Assembly (NCBI GenBank): GCA_944322935.1
Contig: CALUQO010000014.1
Coordinates: 1 to 56,373, forward strand
DNA length: 56,373 bases
Source: Candidatus Gastranaerophilales bacterium
Lineage (GTDB): Bacteria > Cyanobacteriota > Vampirovibrionia > Gastranaerophilales > Gastranaerophilaceae
Direction: 5' to 3'
Shown: piece after piece, positions 24,242 to 32,824 of the stretch
Layout: every line of letters begins with the position of its first letter
Numbering within the stretch: the stretch's first letter is position 1
The notes under the pieces: generated by a model
What the model was told of the DNA's origin: nothing
The model's database searches: none
What the model saw: the letters and a program-made list of their open reading frames with translations, nothing else
Translations under genes and position numbers: made by a program

Positions 24242-25465
24242 TTAGATTTTTCTAAAAATCAAAGAGGTGTTAATTCCGCCAAAAGCAAAGTTGTTCGACA
24301 TAACAATATCCGTTTTGATTTCACGGCCATCTTTTTTTATATAATCGAGGTTTGCGCAATCGGCATCTACGTTTTCAAGATTCAATGTAGGAGAGAACCA
24401 GCCTCTGTTCATCATTTCAATAGACAAAATAGCCTCTATCGCTCCGCATGCGCCTAATGTGTGGCCGGTATAGCTTTTTATTGAACTTATCGGCACCGCA
24501 CGATTAAATACCTCAAACGTAGCAATGCTTTCGGCAATATCCCCGTTGCGGGTTGCCGTGCCGTGCGCGTTTATGTAGCCTATTTTTTCAGGGTCGAGCT
24601 GTGCGTCTTTGAGTGCTCTTTTTAGTGCATTGCCCATTGTTTCGTGGTTAGGGTTGGTTATATGCGAGCCGTCTGTCGTTGTGCCAAAACCTATAACCTC
24701 CGCGTAAATTTTTGCACCGCGTTTTTTTGCATGTTCGTATTCTTCAAGAATAAGCGTGCCGGCCCCTTCCCCAATAACAAGCCCGTCACGGTCTTTATCA
24801 AAGGGCCTCGGGGTAAGTTCAGGATGAGCGTTTTGCAGACTCGTTGCATAAAGCGTGTCAAAAACTGCAATCTGTGTCGGGTGCAGCTCCTCGGCTCCGC
24901 CTGATATCATAACAGTTTCATATCCGTTTTTTATCGCCTCATAAGCAAAACCTATCCCCATTGAGCCGGAAGTACAGGCTGTAGAAGACGGCATAAGCCG
25001 GCCTTTTGTTTTAAAATAAAGCGAAATATTAACGCTTGTTGTTTGCGGCATCATTTTTATATAAGAGCCGGAGTTTATCCCCTTAACCTTTTTCTCTGCT
25101 TCCATCGTGTAAAAATCAATGATGGACTCCAGCGAACCCGAAGAAGAACCGTAGCTCACACCTGTATTTTCAGAGGAAATAATTTCATCACCAAGAAGCC
25201 CCGCATCAGCCAGCGCCTGTTCTGTCACAACCGTGCTCATCAGAGCAACACGCCCCATGGTTCTTGTGACTTTTCTGTTGAAATGTTCGGGCACGACAAA
25301 ATCCCTGACTTTCGAGCAGAGTTTTGCATTAAGGTGCTGATAAACCTCATAAGCAGGCTCGTATTCAATGCAGTTTTTAAGACGCATAAGCCTCGAATAA
25401 GCATCGTTGACACTGCTTCCGAGCGGGCTTGCAAGCGCCATCCCAGTAACAACAACCCTCCTCAC
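24242..25465 (-). CDS. Beta-ketoacyl-ACP synthase II-type (FabF-like, aryl-polyene type)
   Basis: 407 residues with a complete elongating ketosynthase triad: C164 (TACTSGS), H301 (NAHGTAT) and H335 (YTGHTLGA). It condenses malonyl-ACP onto a growing acyl-ACP. It is the last of three co-directional genes (ketosynthase-dehydratase fusion, ketoreductase, this gene) and overlaps the ketoreductase by four bases. The set corresponds to the ApeO/ApeQ/ApeR core of aryl polyene clusters rather than to the housekeeping fab operon. The region is noticeably richer in GC than its surroundings. Confidence 0.9.
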   Translation of the reverse strand: MRRVVVTGMALASPLGSSVNDAYSRLMRLKNCIEYEPAYEVYQHLNAKLCSKVRDFVVPEHFNRKVTRTMGRVALMSTVVTEQALADAGLLGDEIISSENTGVSYGSSSGSLESIIDFYTMEAEKKVKGINSGSYIKMMPQTTSVNISLYFKTKGRLMPSSTACTSGSMGIGFAYEAIKNGYETVMISGGAEELHPTQIAVFDTLYATSLQNAHPELTPRPFDKDRDGLVIGEGAGTLILEEYEHAKKRGAKIYAEVIGFGTTTDGSHITNPNHETMGNALKRALKDAQLDPEKIGYINAHGTATRNGDIAESIATFEVFNRAVPISSIKSYTGHTLGACGAIEAILSIEMMNRGWFSPTLNLENVDADCANLDYIKKDGREIKTDIVMSNNFAFGGINTSLIFRKI

Positions 25466-26190
25466 GAATAGAGCCCCCCGTTAACAGATATCACCTGCCC
25501 CGTTATATAAGAAGCGTCTTCGCTCATAAGATAGTTTACAAGGCTGGCAACTTCTTTGCCTGTTCCCATTCGTTTCATCGGGATAAGTTTTTTTACCTCG
25601 TCTTGCGGCAAATCTTTTGTCATATCGGATTCTATAACACCCGGGGCAACGCAGTTCACCGTGATACAGCGTTTTGCAAGCTCAAGGCTCAGTGCTTTTG
25701 TTGCGCCTATTATACCGGCTTTAGACGCGCTGTAGTTCACCTGTCCGCGGTTTCCGCGCAGGCCGGAAATAGAAGAAAGCGTCACTATTCTCCCTTTAAT
25801 CTTTTTCTCAATCATCGGCATGATTACCGGTTTTAAAACATTATAAAAGCTGCCGAGGTTTGTACCGATAACGTCATCCCATTCGGTTTCTTCCATAATC
25901 GGAAACACGTTATCCCTTGCAATACCGGCGTTAAGCACTACACCAAAATATACACCGTTTTGTTTAATATCGTTTTCAAGAATTTCAAAACATTTTTTTC
26001 GGTCTTTTACGTCGAATTGAAGAACCCTTGCTTTTTGTCCGACGGCCTGTATCTGTTTTTGGACTTCAAGCGCCTGTTCTATATTGTTTCTGCAGTTCAA
26101 AACCACATCGTATCCGCTGTTAGCAAGATAAAGTGCGATTTCTTTGCCGATACCTCTGGATGAGCCTGTCACAAGAATTTCTTTACTCAT
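25462..26190 (-). CDS. 3-oxoacyl-ACP reductase FabG-like (short-chain dehydrogenase)
   Basis: 242 residues, classical SDR: NADP-binding TGSSRGIG (8-15), NAG at about 88-90, Ser in TLSSISG (139/140) and the active site YSASK (Y153, K157), closing with YITGQVISVNGGL. It reduces beta-ketoacyl-ACP. Its position between two ketosynthases suits the ApeQ-like ketoreductase of a polyene pathway. ATGA overlap with the next gene shows translational coupling. Confidence 0.92.
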   Translation of the reverse strand: MSKEILVTGSSRGIGKEIALYLANSGYDVVLNCRNNIEQALEVQKQIQAVGQKARVLQFDVKDRKKCFEILENDIKQNGVYFGVVLNAGIARDNVFPIMEETEWDDVIGTNLGSFYNVLKPVIMPMIEKKIKGRIVTLSSISGLRGNRGQVNYSASKAGIIGATKALSLELAKRCITVNCVAPGVIESDMTKDLPQDEVKKLIPMKRMGTGKEVASLVNYLMSEDASYITGQVISVNGGLYS

Positions 26191-26208
26191 TTAATTCTCC
26201 CCGCAAGC

Positions 26209-27822
26209 CTAAAGATCTATTTTTGAAGAATCAAAATCTTCGGGCTGATATGCGTTAACCACCGCTTTTGCACATTCTATACCATCATTATAGATAAAAC
26301 ACTCGAATGAAACAAGTTCGTTGTCGCCAAACACCTCTCTCGCAACAACTTCATAGCTTTTGCCGTCCTCAAACTTTTCAAGCGAACAGCTGTAAGAGCG
26401 GCTGCCGAGCAAAAAGCCCACCTTCGGCTCACCGCCGCCGCGCCTGAAATAAGAGTAGCAGCCTATTGATTGGGCCATAAACTCTATTCCCGCGAGCGGT
26501 GAAACGCCTTGTATTGTTTCATCAAAAAACACTTTGTCTTTATTTATTTCAACAACTGTCCGGACATATTTTTCCTCAAGGTTTACCTCTAAAATGCCGT
26601 CTATGAGTATCATCGGCGCATCGTGCGGAAGAATCTGCGACAAAAAAGCTTTTGTATAATCCGGCTCAGCGCTTCCGGCTCCGGATTTTCCAAAGATAAT
26701 AACCGCATTCGAACCGCCGAAGCCAAAGGCGTTGCACATAACATAACGGTTGTTTTTAGCCTTTTCACCGTGTTTTGCCAGTCTTATTTCGGGAATTGAG
26801 GTATCATAAACCCCGTCAAAGTTATGCGGAATAAGATATTTTTCAGGATTTATTTCATCATCAAGAAAGGCAAGACATAATGCGCTTTCCACGCCTGACG
26901 AAGCCCCGAGACAATGGCCGGTGAGGGATTTTGTCGAGCTGGTCGGGATTTTATCTTTAAAAATCTTATAAACCGCATTCGCTTCCATAATGTCATTTGT
27001 GAGCGTGCCCGTGCCGTGAAGGTTTATATAATCAATATCCTCGGGCTCAAGTCCGGCTTGCTTCAGCGCAAGTTCTATTGCCTTTGCAGCCTGAACTCCT
27101 TGCGGGTCAGGGGTTGCACTGTGATAAGCGTCCGAGGTCTCGCCGATACCGAGTATTTTTATGCCTTTATTCGCGTTTTTTTCCAGCACAAAAAGCGCTG
27201 CGCCCTCGCCTATGTTAATCCCGTCCCTGTTCTTTGAAAAAGGTTTGCACTTTGAGGCTGACATAACCTCGAGCGCGCTGAACCCGAAAACAGGTGTTTT
27301 AGACAGTGAGTCGGCAGCAGCACATAAAACAGCGTCGCATACTCCGTTTTCGAGAAGTTTTACGCCTGTTGAAAACGCTTTAATACCTGAGGTACACGCT
27401 GTAGAAACGCCTGTGCAATAGCTTTTTAAGCCGAGATGTTCTTTTAAAAATATTGCAACAGAGCCAATCTGCGAATGAAAAACTTCCCCGCTCAACTCAT
27501 ACTCGTTGACGCCGGCGTTTGTTGTTCCGGCGACTACGCCGATTCTATCTTTGCCGTATTTTTCAACAAGCGCGTCTATATCCTTGCGGATTGCGTTAAC
27601 GCAATGCAAAAGCAGTGCATTTGTTCTTGTGTTAAATTTAGGGTCGCTGATTTCCGGCAAAGGTGTTTTAACCTTGCCAAAATACAGATTTGTTCCCTTA
27701 ACAATGCAATCATCGCATTCAAAAAAATCCGCGTCAGGTAAAAGCGAATTTTTAAAAATCTCTTTTACCCCGCTTCCGAGGTCACAAATCGAGCTGTATG
27801 ATGTGATAGAAATATTTGTCAT
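26209..27822 (-). CDS. Ketosynthase fused to ApeP/FabZ-like hotdog dehydratase
   Basis: About 537 residues. The first 385 form a ketosynthase with triad C143 (TACTSG), H269 (NLHGTGT) and H303 (LTGHCLGA). After a short GAGSAEP linker, residues about 395-535 form a hotdog domain with LPHDAPMILIDGI, the ApeP/FabZ-type dehydratase signature. Condensation and dehydration are thus joined in one chain, whereas aryl polyene clusters normally encode them separately. I start it at the ATG at 27822, which gives the normal ketosynthase N-terminus MTNISITSYSS; an upstream ATG would overlap the divergent gene. Confidence 0.88.
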   Translation of the reverse strand: MTNISITSYSSICDLGSGVKEIFKNSLLPDADFFECDDCIVKGTNLYFGKVKTPLPEISDPKFNTRTNALLLHCVNAIRKDIDALVEKYGKDRIGVVAGTTNAGVNEYELSGEVFHSQIGSVAIFLKEHLGLKSYCTGVSTACTSGIKAFSTGVKLLENGVCDAVLCAAADSLSKTPVFGFSALEVMSASKCKPFSKNRDGINIGEGAALFVLEKNANKGIKILGIGETSDAYHSATPDPQGVQAAKAIELALKQAGLEPEDIDYINLHGTGTLTNDIMEANAVYKIFKDKIPTSSTKSLTGHCLGASSGVESALCLAFLDDEINPEKYLIPHNFDGVYDTSIPEIRLAKHGEKAKNNRYVMCNAFGFGGSNAVIIFGKSGAGSAEPDYTKAFLSQILPHDAPMILIDGILEVNLEEKYVRTVVEINKDKVFFDETIQGVSPLAGIEFMAQSIGCYSYFRRGGGEPKVGFLLGSRSYSCSLEKFEDGKSYEVVAREVFGDNELVSFECFIYNDGIECAKAVVNAYQPEDFDSSKIDL

Positions 27823-27825
27823 ATT

Positions 27826-27834
27826 TGATATAAT
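27826..27834 (+). promoter_or_regulatory. Extended -10 promoter of the chain-length-factor gene, leaderless spacing
   Basis: TGA-TATAAT ends six bases before the ATG at 27841. No Shine-Dalgarno motif precedes the ATG. The divergent ketosynthase starts only 18 bases away, so the two starts share this element region. Confidence 0.6.
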
Positions 27835-27840
27835 ACTACC

Positions 27841-28524
27841 ATGAATCAAAAAAATGTATTTTATATTTCTAACATAAACTTTTTAGACGGAGAGGACGTT
27901 CAAGAAAAGATTGACCTGTCTTTTATACCGCCTATGTCCAGAAGAAAGCTCAGCCTTGTGGACAAAATAGCGCTAAGTGTTATGCACAAAGCTTACACAG
28001 GCCGCGGAAGCGAGATAGTTTTTGCCTCGCAATACGGTGAACTCGACAGGCTGAACAAAATAATAAGCCAGTATCAGCAGGACAACGAGGTGTCGCCGTT
28101 TACCTTCGGCAGTTCTGTGCACAATAGCGTTGCGGGCCAGTTTTCACTGCTCAACAAAATAAATAGCAGCTACAACGCTCTTGCAGCCGGCGAAAACACC
28201 TTCAGTGCGGGGCTGCTCGAGAGTTTTATGAGAACAAAAGACAGCGAGGTGCTCTTTTGTTTTGCGGACGCGTACAAAGAACCACATGCCTGCGCTTTTA
28301 CAGTTTCTGCGTCGCCGTCTGATATCGCGTTAGAGGTAAAACTTCATCTTGCGAAAACTCAATACAAAACACCTAATAATTTCAACAATGAATGTATGCC
28401 AGACGACATTCAATGCCAAACGCCTAATATTGAATACAGCACATTCAAAGATTTTATAGAAGGCAGGTGTGAAAGTTTTTCCGGCTGTGACGGGGTTTTT
28501 AGTATTGTAAGGGGCAAAGATTAG
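27841..28524 (+). CDS. Beta-ketoacyl synthase chain length factor (ApeC-like, Ketoacyl-synt_2 domain)
   Basis: 227 residues, a truncated ketosynthase homologue with no catalytic Cys motif: FIPPMSRRKLSLVDKIAL, EIVFASQYGELDRL, PFTFGSSVHNSVAGQFSL and AAGENTFSAGLLES are the standard signature of this family. It pairs with a ketosynthase as a heterodimer and sets chain length. Family members are nearly always found in aryl polyene, flexirubin or related clusters, so this is the strongest evidence for the pathway. It is divergent from the ketosynthase genes and one base upstream of the acyltransferase gene. Confidence 0.88.
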   Translation: MNQKNVFYISNINFLDGEDVQEKIDLSFIPPMSRRKLSLVDKIALSVMHKAYTGRGSEIVFASQYGELDRLNKIISQYQQDNEVSPFTFGSSVHNSVAGQFSLLNKINSSYNALAAGENTFSAGLLESFMRTKDSEVLFCFADAYKEPHACAFTVSASPSDIALEVKLHLAKTQYKTPNNFNNECMPDDIQCQTPNIEYSTFKDFIEGRCESFSGCDGVFSIVRGKD

Positions 28525-28525
28525 G

Positions 28526-29275
28526 ATGAAAAAATGGTTTCGTTCCTTTATGGTACTGTTCGCCTTTGCCTTCTTCGGGGCGGGGTCGTTAGTGCTCGGG
28601 CTTGTTGTGATTCCTGTGATGAGTTTATTCATAAAAAGGGAAAAGAGAAGGGCGGTATTTTGTTCTGTTGTACACAGGCTGTGGGCGTTTTTTAGCAGAT
28701 TTATTGAAAAAACAGGCTCGATAAAATTCAATGTAACAACGAAGCAGCGGGAGTTTTTGACAGGGCTTAAGGGCTGCATTATCGTGGCAAACCATCCGAG
28801 TTACATTGATATTGTGCTTTTAATCGGGCTTATACCAAATACGCTTTGTGTTGTGAAAAAAGAAATAAAAAACAATCCGATTATGAGTAATATTGTCCAA
28901 TCTACCTACCTTATCAACGATGAAGAAAACAATACACTTCAACAGGAAGCAAAACAGGCATTAGATGCTGGATACAACGTAATAATATTTCCGACAGGTA
29001 CACGCACTGTCGAGGGTGAAACGCTCAAACTCCACAGCGGCGCGGCATCGCTGGCTATTTTTTCGAAAGCACCTGTTATTCCTTTGCATATATCATGCGA
29101 TTACAGGTTTCTGGCCAAACATCAGAAAATATACGATGCCGGAGAAAAAGTTGTTAATTATTATTTAAAAATTAACGAAACTATACGCCTCGATGATTTT
29201 CAAACCCCTGATATTACGGAAACGAAGCTTCGGCGCCGCATAAATACCGTGATAAAAGAGAGAATTGTAAATTAG
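28526..29275 (+). CDS. Lysophospholipid acyltransferase family protein (PlsC-like)
   Basis: 249 residues with an N-terminal membrane helix (about 8-35), the acyltransferase motif NHPSYID (H90, D95) and FPTGTR (155-160), where Thr replaces the usual Glu of FPEGTR. It transfers an acyl group from acyl-ACP or acyl-CoA to a lipid acceptor at the membrane. In polyene clusters such enzymes attach the polyene to a lipid anchor, which I infer here from the neighbouring chain-length factor. Its start lies one base after the stop of that gene. Confidence 0.85.
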   Translation: MKKWFRSFMVLFAFAFFGAGSLVLGLVVIPVMSLFIKREKRRAVFCSVVHRLWAFFSRFIEKTGSIKFNVTTKQREFLTGLKGCIIVANHPSYIDIVLLIGLIPNTLCVVKKEIKNNPIMSNIVQSTYLINDEENNTLQQEAKQALDAGYNVIIFPTGTRTVEGETLKLHSGAASLAIFSKAPVIPLHISCDYRFLAKHQKIYDAGEKVVNYYLKINETIRLDDFQTPDITETKLRRRINTVIKERIVN

Positions 29276-29279
29276 AGTA

Positions 29280-32201
29280 TTAAAACAGACTCAGCTGATT
29301 AGACTCATCTTTTATTTTACGTTCACGTTCATATTTTGATAGAGTTAATAAATCCTCTTCTATTTTTTCAAGAAAAGGAGAGATTTCAAAATGTTCAGTT
29401 TTGCCGTATAATCGTCTTTTCAATGCTCTGCACAAAAACAGACGCTGTTTTGCTCTGGTAATCCCTACATACAAAAGCCTTCTTTCTTCTTCAATTTCCT
29501 CTTGATTTTCTGCTTTTGAAAGAGGAAGCAAACCGTCCTCAAGACCGACTATAAAAACATTCTTAAACTCCAATCCTTTAGACGAATGCAATGTCATAAG
29601 AGCAATTCTGTCAGCACGTTCATCAAGAGCATCAGATTCTTTAAGGAGTGAAACCTCATGGATAAAATCGCCGCGCTCAGGATATTTTGCAGCAACACCT
29701 TTTAAATACGTGAAAATGTAATCCTGTATTTTCTCCTTAAATAAGTCGCTCAGTTTGTCAATTTGCACATCAACAGGCAATTTATCGTCAAGAGCCTTCA
29801 AAAGCTCACGTACCGGTTTTCTGTCACAGAGTAAATCATCAGACAACTGCACAAAAGGCATGCCGGAGCGTTGCAACGCTTCTATTAAACATGGAAGCTG
29901 TGACGAGGTGCGGTATAATACAGCAAAATCGGAAAAAGAATAATTTTCTTTTTGCCCGTCAGACCTCTCAGAATCAAACGAGAAAAAGCTGTTTCCGCCT
30001 ATCAAATTTTCGATTGTACTGACAACGAATTCGGCCTCTGCTTTATCAGTAGGTGCCGTATGTATTGTTATTTTGTCATAAGCTCCGGTACACTTTGATA
30101 CAATATTAAAGCTGTCAATCATCTGGTTTGAGGCGTTCACAATATATCCGGAGGAACGGTAGTTGTTTTTAAGGTTTACAATTTCCGCTAAAGGATAATC
30201 CTCTTTGAAATGGTTAAAGTACTTAGCACTGCCGCCTCTAAAGCCGTAAATTGCCTGATTAGGGTCGCCTATGGCAAAAATATTACCGTATGAAGGCACA
30301 AGCAGCTTTATTAATTCGTACTGATTTTCATCAATATCCTGATACTCGTCCACAAAAACGTACGCGAAAAGCTGTCTATATTTCCGGTTGATTTCAGGAA
30401 AATCTTTAAATAACTTCAGTGTATAAGTAATTAAATCATCAAATTCCAGCACATTATCCGGCAGTTCGTCTTCTTTATAAAGAGCTTTTTCCTGCTCGCT
30501 GATTACACTAAAGTCCTGTGATAATCCGGCCTGTTCATAATTTTCTTTTAGTATGGAAAGACACAGTGAATGGAAAGTATGGATATTTATTCTCTCTGAT
30601 TCAGCTCCCAGCAGATTATTAAGACGTTCTCTCATTTCCTGTGCGGCTTTGCGGGTAAAAGTTATGGCCAGAATATTTTCAGCACCAATATTTTTATCTT
30701 TTATTAAATGAGCAATACGTCTTGTTAGCACTGTTGTTTTGCCGGAACCCGGCCCCGCAACAATCAAAATTTGACTATTTTCATTTTGAACAGCAGCTTT
30801 CTGAAACTCATCAAGCTCATTATTTTTAAAAAAGTTTTCCTGCTTTTGTATATCAGTATTAATTCTATATTCTTTTGTTGAAACAGAATATTTTGGCTTA
30901 GTTTCCTGCTGTATTGATTTTGGAATATCAATATCCAGCTTAAGGTTTACAAAGTTTTTTTTTACAAGTTCATCGGGTTCAAAAAGTTTTATTACTCCAT
31001 ATTCTCCATCATAGCCGGCATGTTTTATTACTTTTCCGGCCCTTAGCCTTGTAACAGCCTCTGCAAGCAGCGGCGAATCTTTATCTATTTCATCAACAGG
31101 CACATTTCTTAAAATCTCAAGTTCTGCGCCAAACTTGTTTATCAATCGTTCGTATTCTTCATTAAGCGCTTTGCTGGCTGTGCCAACCTGCATAATTTCA
31201 GACAGAATTTCAGCAAGAGGCACAAGGCTAAATACCTGACCTGCTGTAGCAGGTTTAAAGTCAGAATTTTCATCCCTGTCTGACAATTCCATAACTCGAT
31301 TTAAAACCCCTATTGTAAGCGGTTTTCCGCAAACAGGACAAATACCGTTATATTTTTTAGTTTCAGAAGGGGTTAAACAAACATTGCACTTTCTGTGACC
31401 GTCCTCATGGTATTTTCCTTCTTCGGGGAAAAATTCAACAGTACCAACATATCCGTCGCCTGTTTTTAGGGCGTTCATAATGCTAAAATAATCAGGATTT
31501 GTGTCAAATACGGTAGCTTCTCTTGCCAGTTTAGCCGGTGAATGAGCATCAGAATTTGAAACAAGACGGTATTTATCGAGCTTTGAAACTTTCCAGTTCA
31601 TTTCAGGGTCAGAGGAAAGCCCCGTTTCCAACGCAAAAATATGTTCAGACAAATCTTCATAACAGTCTTCTATGGAATCAAATCCTGACTTCGAGCCAAG
31701 AACAGAAAACCACGGTGTCCAGATGTGCGCTGGTATAATATAAGAGCCCTCGCCTGATTCAAGAGCAATTTCAAGTAAATCACGCGAATCCAGCCCCAGT
31801 ATAGGTCGACCGTCAGAAACAATATTGCCTATTGCCCCTAATTTACTTCTAAAATTTTGCGCAATTTCCATATCCGGCGCAAAAACTACGTGGTGGACTT
31901 TGCGGGTTTTATCACCCTTTTTGTATATTGTTGAGATTTCAACAGACAGCAAAAACCTTACCTGTGTGCCGTTTGGGAAAATCTGTTTTTCAATCTCAGG
32001 CTTAAGCTTAAATACTCCGTTATCAACTGGTATAAGTTTTTCCTGTATTTCTTTAAACCAGGCGGGGTGTGTAAAATCGCCGGTAGATATTACACCTATC
32101 CCTTTTTTGTGTGCCCACAGAGCAAGTTCTTCAAGATTGCAGCTTTTGCTTGTTGCTCTTGAATATTTTGAGTGTATATGTAAATCCGCATAAAAAAGCA
32201 T
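29280..32201 (-). CDS. PHP-domain nuclease fused to UvrD/PcrA-type helicase, with C-terminal clamp-binding motif
   Basis: 973 residues. Residues 1-300 are a TIGR00375-type PHP protein: metal motifs DLHIHSKYS, STGDFTHPAW, PAHIWTPWF and SNSDAHSPAKL, then a zinc ribbon with C272, C275, C288 and C291. Residues about 300-450 link to a superfamily 1A helicase: Q-motif DEFQKAA, Walker A AGPGSGKTT (482-490), VDEYQD (617-622), GDPNQAIYGFRGG and LLYVGITRAK. The helicase part is about 520 residues, so the 1B/2B subdomains are shorter than in UvrD. The last residues, QLSLF (969-973), match the beta sliding clamp consensus. A replication-linked repair nuclease-helicase is the natural reading; the PHP activity is untested. 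Confidence 0.92.
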   Translation of the reverse strand: MLFYADLHIHSKYSRATSKSCNLEELALWAHKKGIGVISTGDFTHPAWFKEIQEKLIPVDNGVFKLKPEIEKQIFPNGTQVRFLLSVEISTIYKKGDKTRKVHHVVFAPDMEIAQNFRSKLGAIGNIVSDGRPILGLDSRDLLEIALESGEGSYIIPAHIWTPWFSVLGSKSGFDSIEDCYEDLSEHIFALETGLSSDPEMNWKVSKLDKYRLVSNSDAHSPAKLAREATVFDTNPDYFSIMNALKTGDGYVGTVEFFPEEGKYHEDGHRKCNVCLTPSETKKYNGICPVCGKPLTIGVLNRVMELSDRDENSDFKPATAGQVFSLVPLAEILSEIMQVGTASKALNEEYERLINKFGAELEILRNVPVDEIDKDSPLLAEAVTRLRAGKVIKHAGYDGEYGVIKLFEPDELVKKNFVNLKLDIDIPKSIQQETKPKYSVSTKEYRINTDIQKQENFFKNNELDEFQKAAVQNENSQILIVAGPGSGKTTVLTRRIAHLIKDKNIGAENILAITFTRKAAQEMRERLNNLLGAESERINIHTFHSLCLSILKENYEQAGLSQDFSVISEQEKALYKEDELPDNVLEFDDLITYTLKLFKDFPEINRKYRQLFAYVFVDEYQDIDENQYELIKLLVPSYGNIFAIGDPNQAIYGFRGGSAKYFNHFKEDYPLAEIVNLKNNYRSSGYIVNASNQMIDSFNIVSKCTGAYDKITIHTAPTDKAEAEFVVSTIENLIGGNSFFSFDSERSDGQKENYSFSDFAVLYRTSSQLPCLIEALQRSGMPFVQLSDDLLCDRKPVRELLKALDDKLPVDVQIDKLSDLFKEKIQDYIFTYLKGVAAKYPERGDFIHEVSLLKESDALDERADRIALMTLHSSKGLEFKNVFIVGLEDGLLPLSKAENQEEIEEERRLLYVGITRAKQRLFLCRALKRRLYGKTEHFEISPFLEKIEEDLLTLSKYERERKIKDESNQLSLF

Positions 32202-32216
32202 TTAAAAACTCCATAC

Positions 32217-32759
32217 TCAACTGTTTTTATTATATTCTCTCAAGACAAAAATCCAATGTTCCATATTTTTGCCCTTTACGTTTTTAACAAAGGTGTCCAT
32301 CTGTATCGCACCGAGTCTTTTGGCAACATTGATTGATTTTTGATTAACGGGACGGATTTCAAAAATAACTTCACTTAAATGTATTTTGTTTAGTGCATAA
32401 TCCGCCATAAAAGCGGCTCCTTCTGTTGCATAGCCATTATGTTCATACTTTTCTTTTAAAATATATCCGATTTCATAATGAACGGTGCCATTTATTACAT
32501 CAGGCATCAGGCCTATTTGTCCGACAATTTTATTTGTACTTTTTTCTTCAGCAAGGAAATAACCTGTATTATACTGCTCGTAAAATTTCTGACACTTTTC
32601 TATCCATTGATGCACATCACAGTCGGAGAAGTAATATTCCCAGATTTTTTGAACATTACTTCCACGCATAATTTCTGCAATTTCGGTGAAATCATCATAA
32701 GTTATTTTTCTTAAAAAAAGTCTCTCTGTCTCACCCCAAAAATTTGTATTTTTTTCCAT
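32217..32759 (-). CDS. GNAT acetyltransferase, RimJ/RimL type
   Basis: About 180 residues. ETERLFLRKITYDDF starts the fold, IVGQIGLMPD and EIGYILKEKYEHNGYATEG (acetyl-CoA-binding region, with GYATEG in place of the usual Q/RxxGxG/A) follow, and RPVNQKSINVAKRLG is the typical RimJ/L end. The substrate is unknown. The start is the ATG at 32759, with AGGAG at good spacing; the longer frame upstream is unsupported. A palindrome (32769-32784) abuts the ribosome binding site. Confidence 0.87.
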   Translation of the reverse strand: MEKNTNFWGETERLFLRKITYDDFTEIAEIMRGSNVQKIWEYYFSDCDVHQWIEKCQKFYEQYNTGYFLAEEKSTNKIVGQIGLMPDVINGTVHYEIGYILKEKYEHNGYATEGAAFMADYALNKIHLSEVIFEIRPVNQKSINVAKRLGAIQMDTFVKNVKGKNMEHWIFVLREYNKNS

Positions 32760-32768
32760 TTTTTCTCC

Positions 32769-32784
32769 TGTATCATCTGATACA
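32769..32784 (-). promoter_or_regulatory. Perfect inverted repeat upstream of the GNAT gene (candidate operator or RNA hairpin)
   Basis: TGTATCA and TGATACA, seven bases each, are exact reverse complements separated by two bases, and the element touches the AGGAG of the acetyltransferase gene. It could be a repressor site or control ribosome access. Confidence 0.4.
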
Positions 32785-32824
32785 AAATTACTTAAAAATG
32801 ATAAGAAATACAAATATGGGTAAA

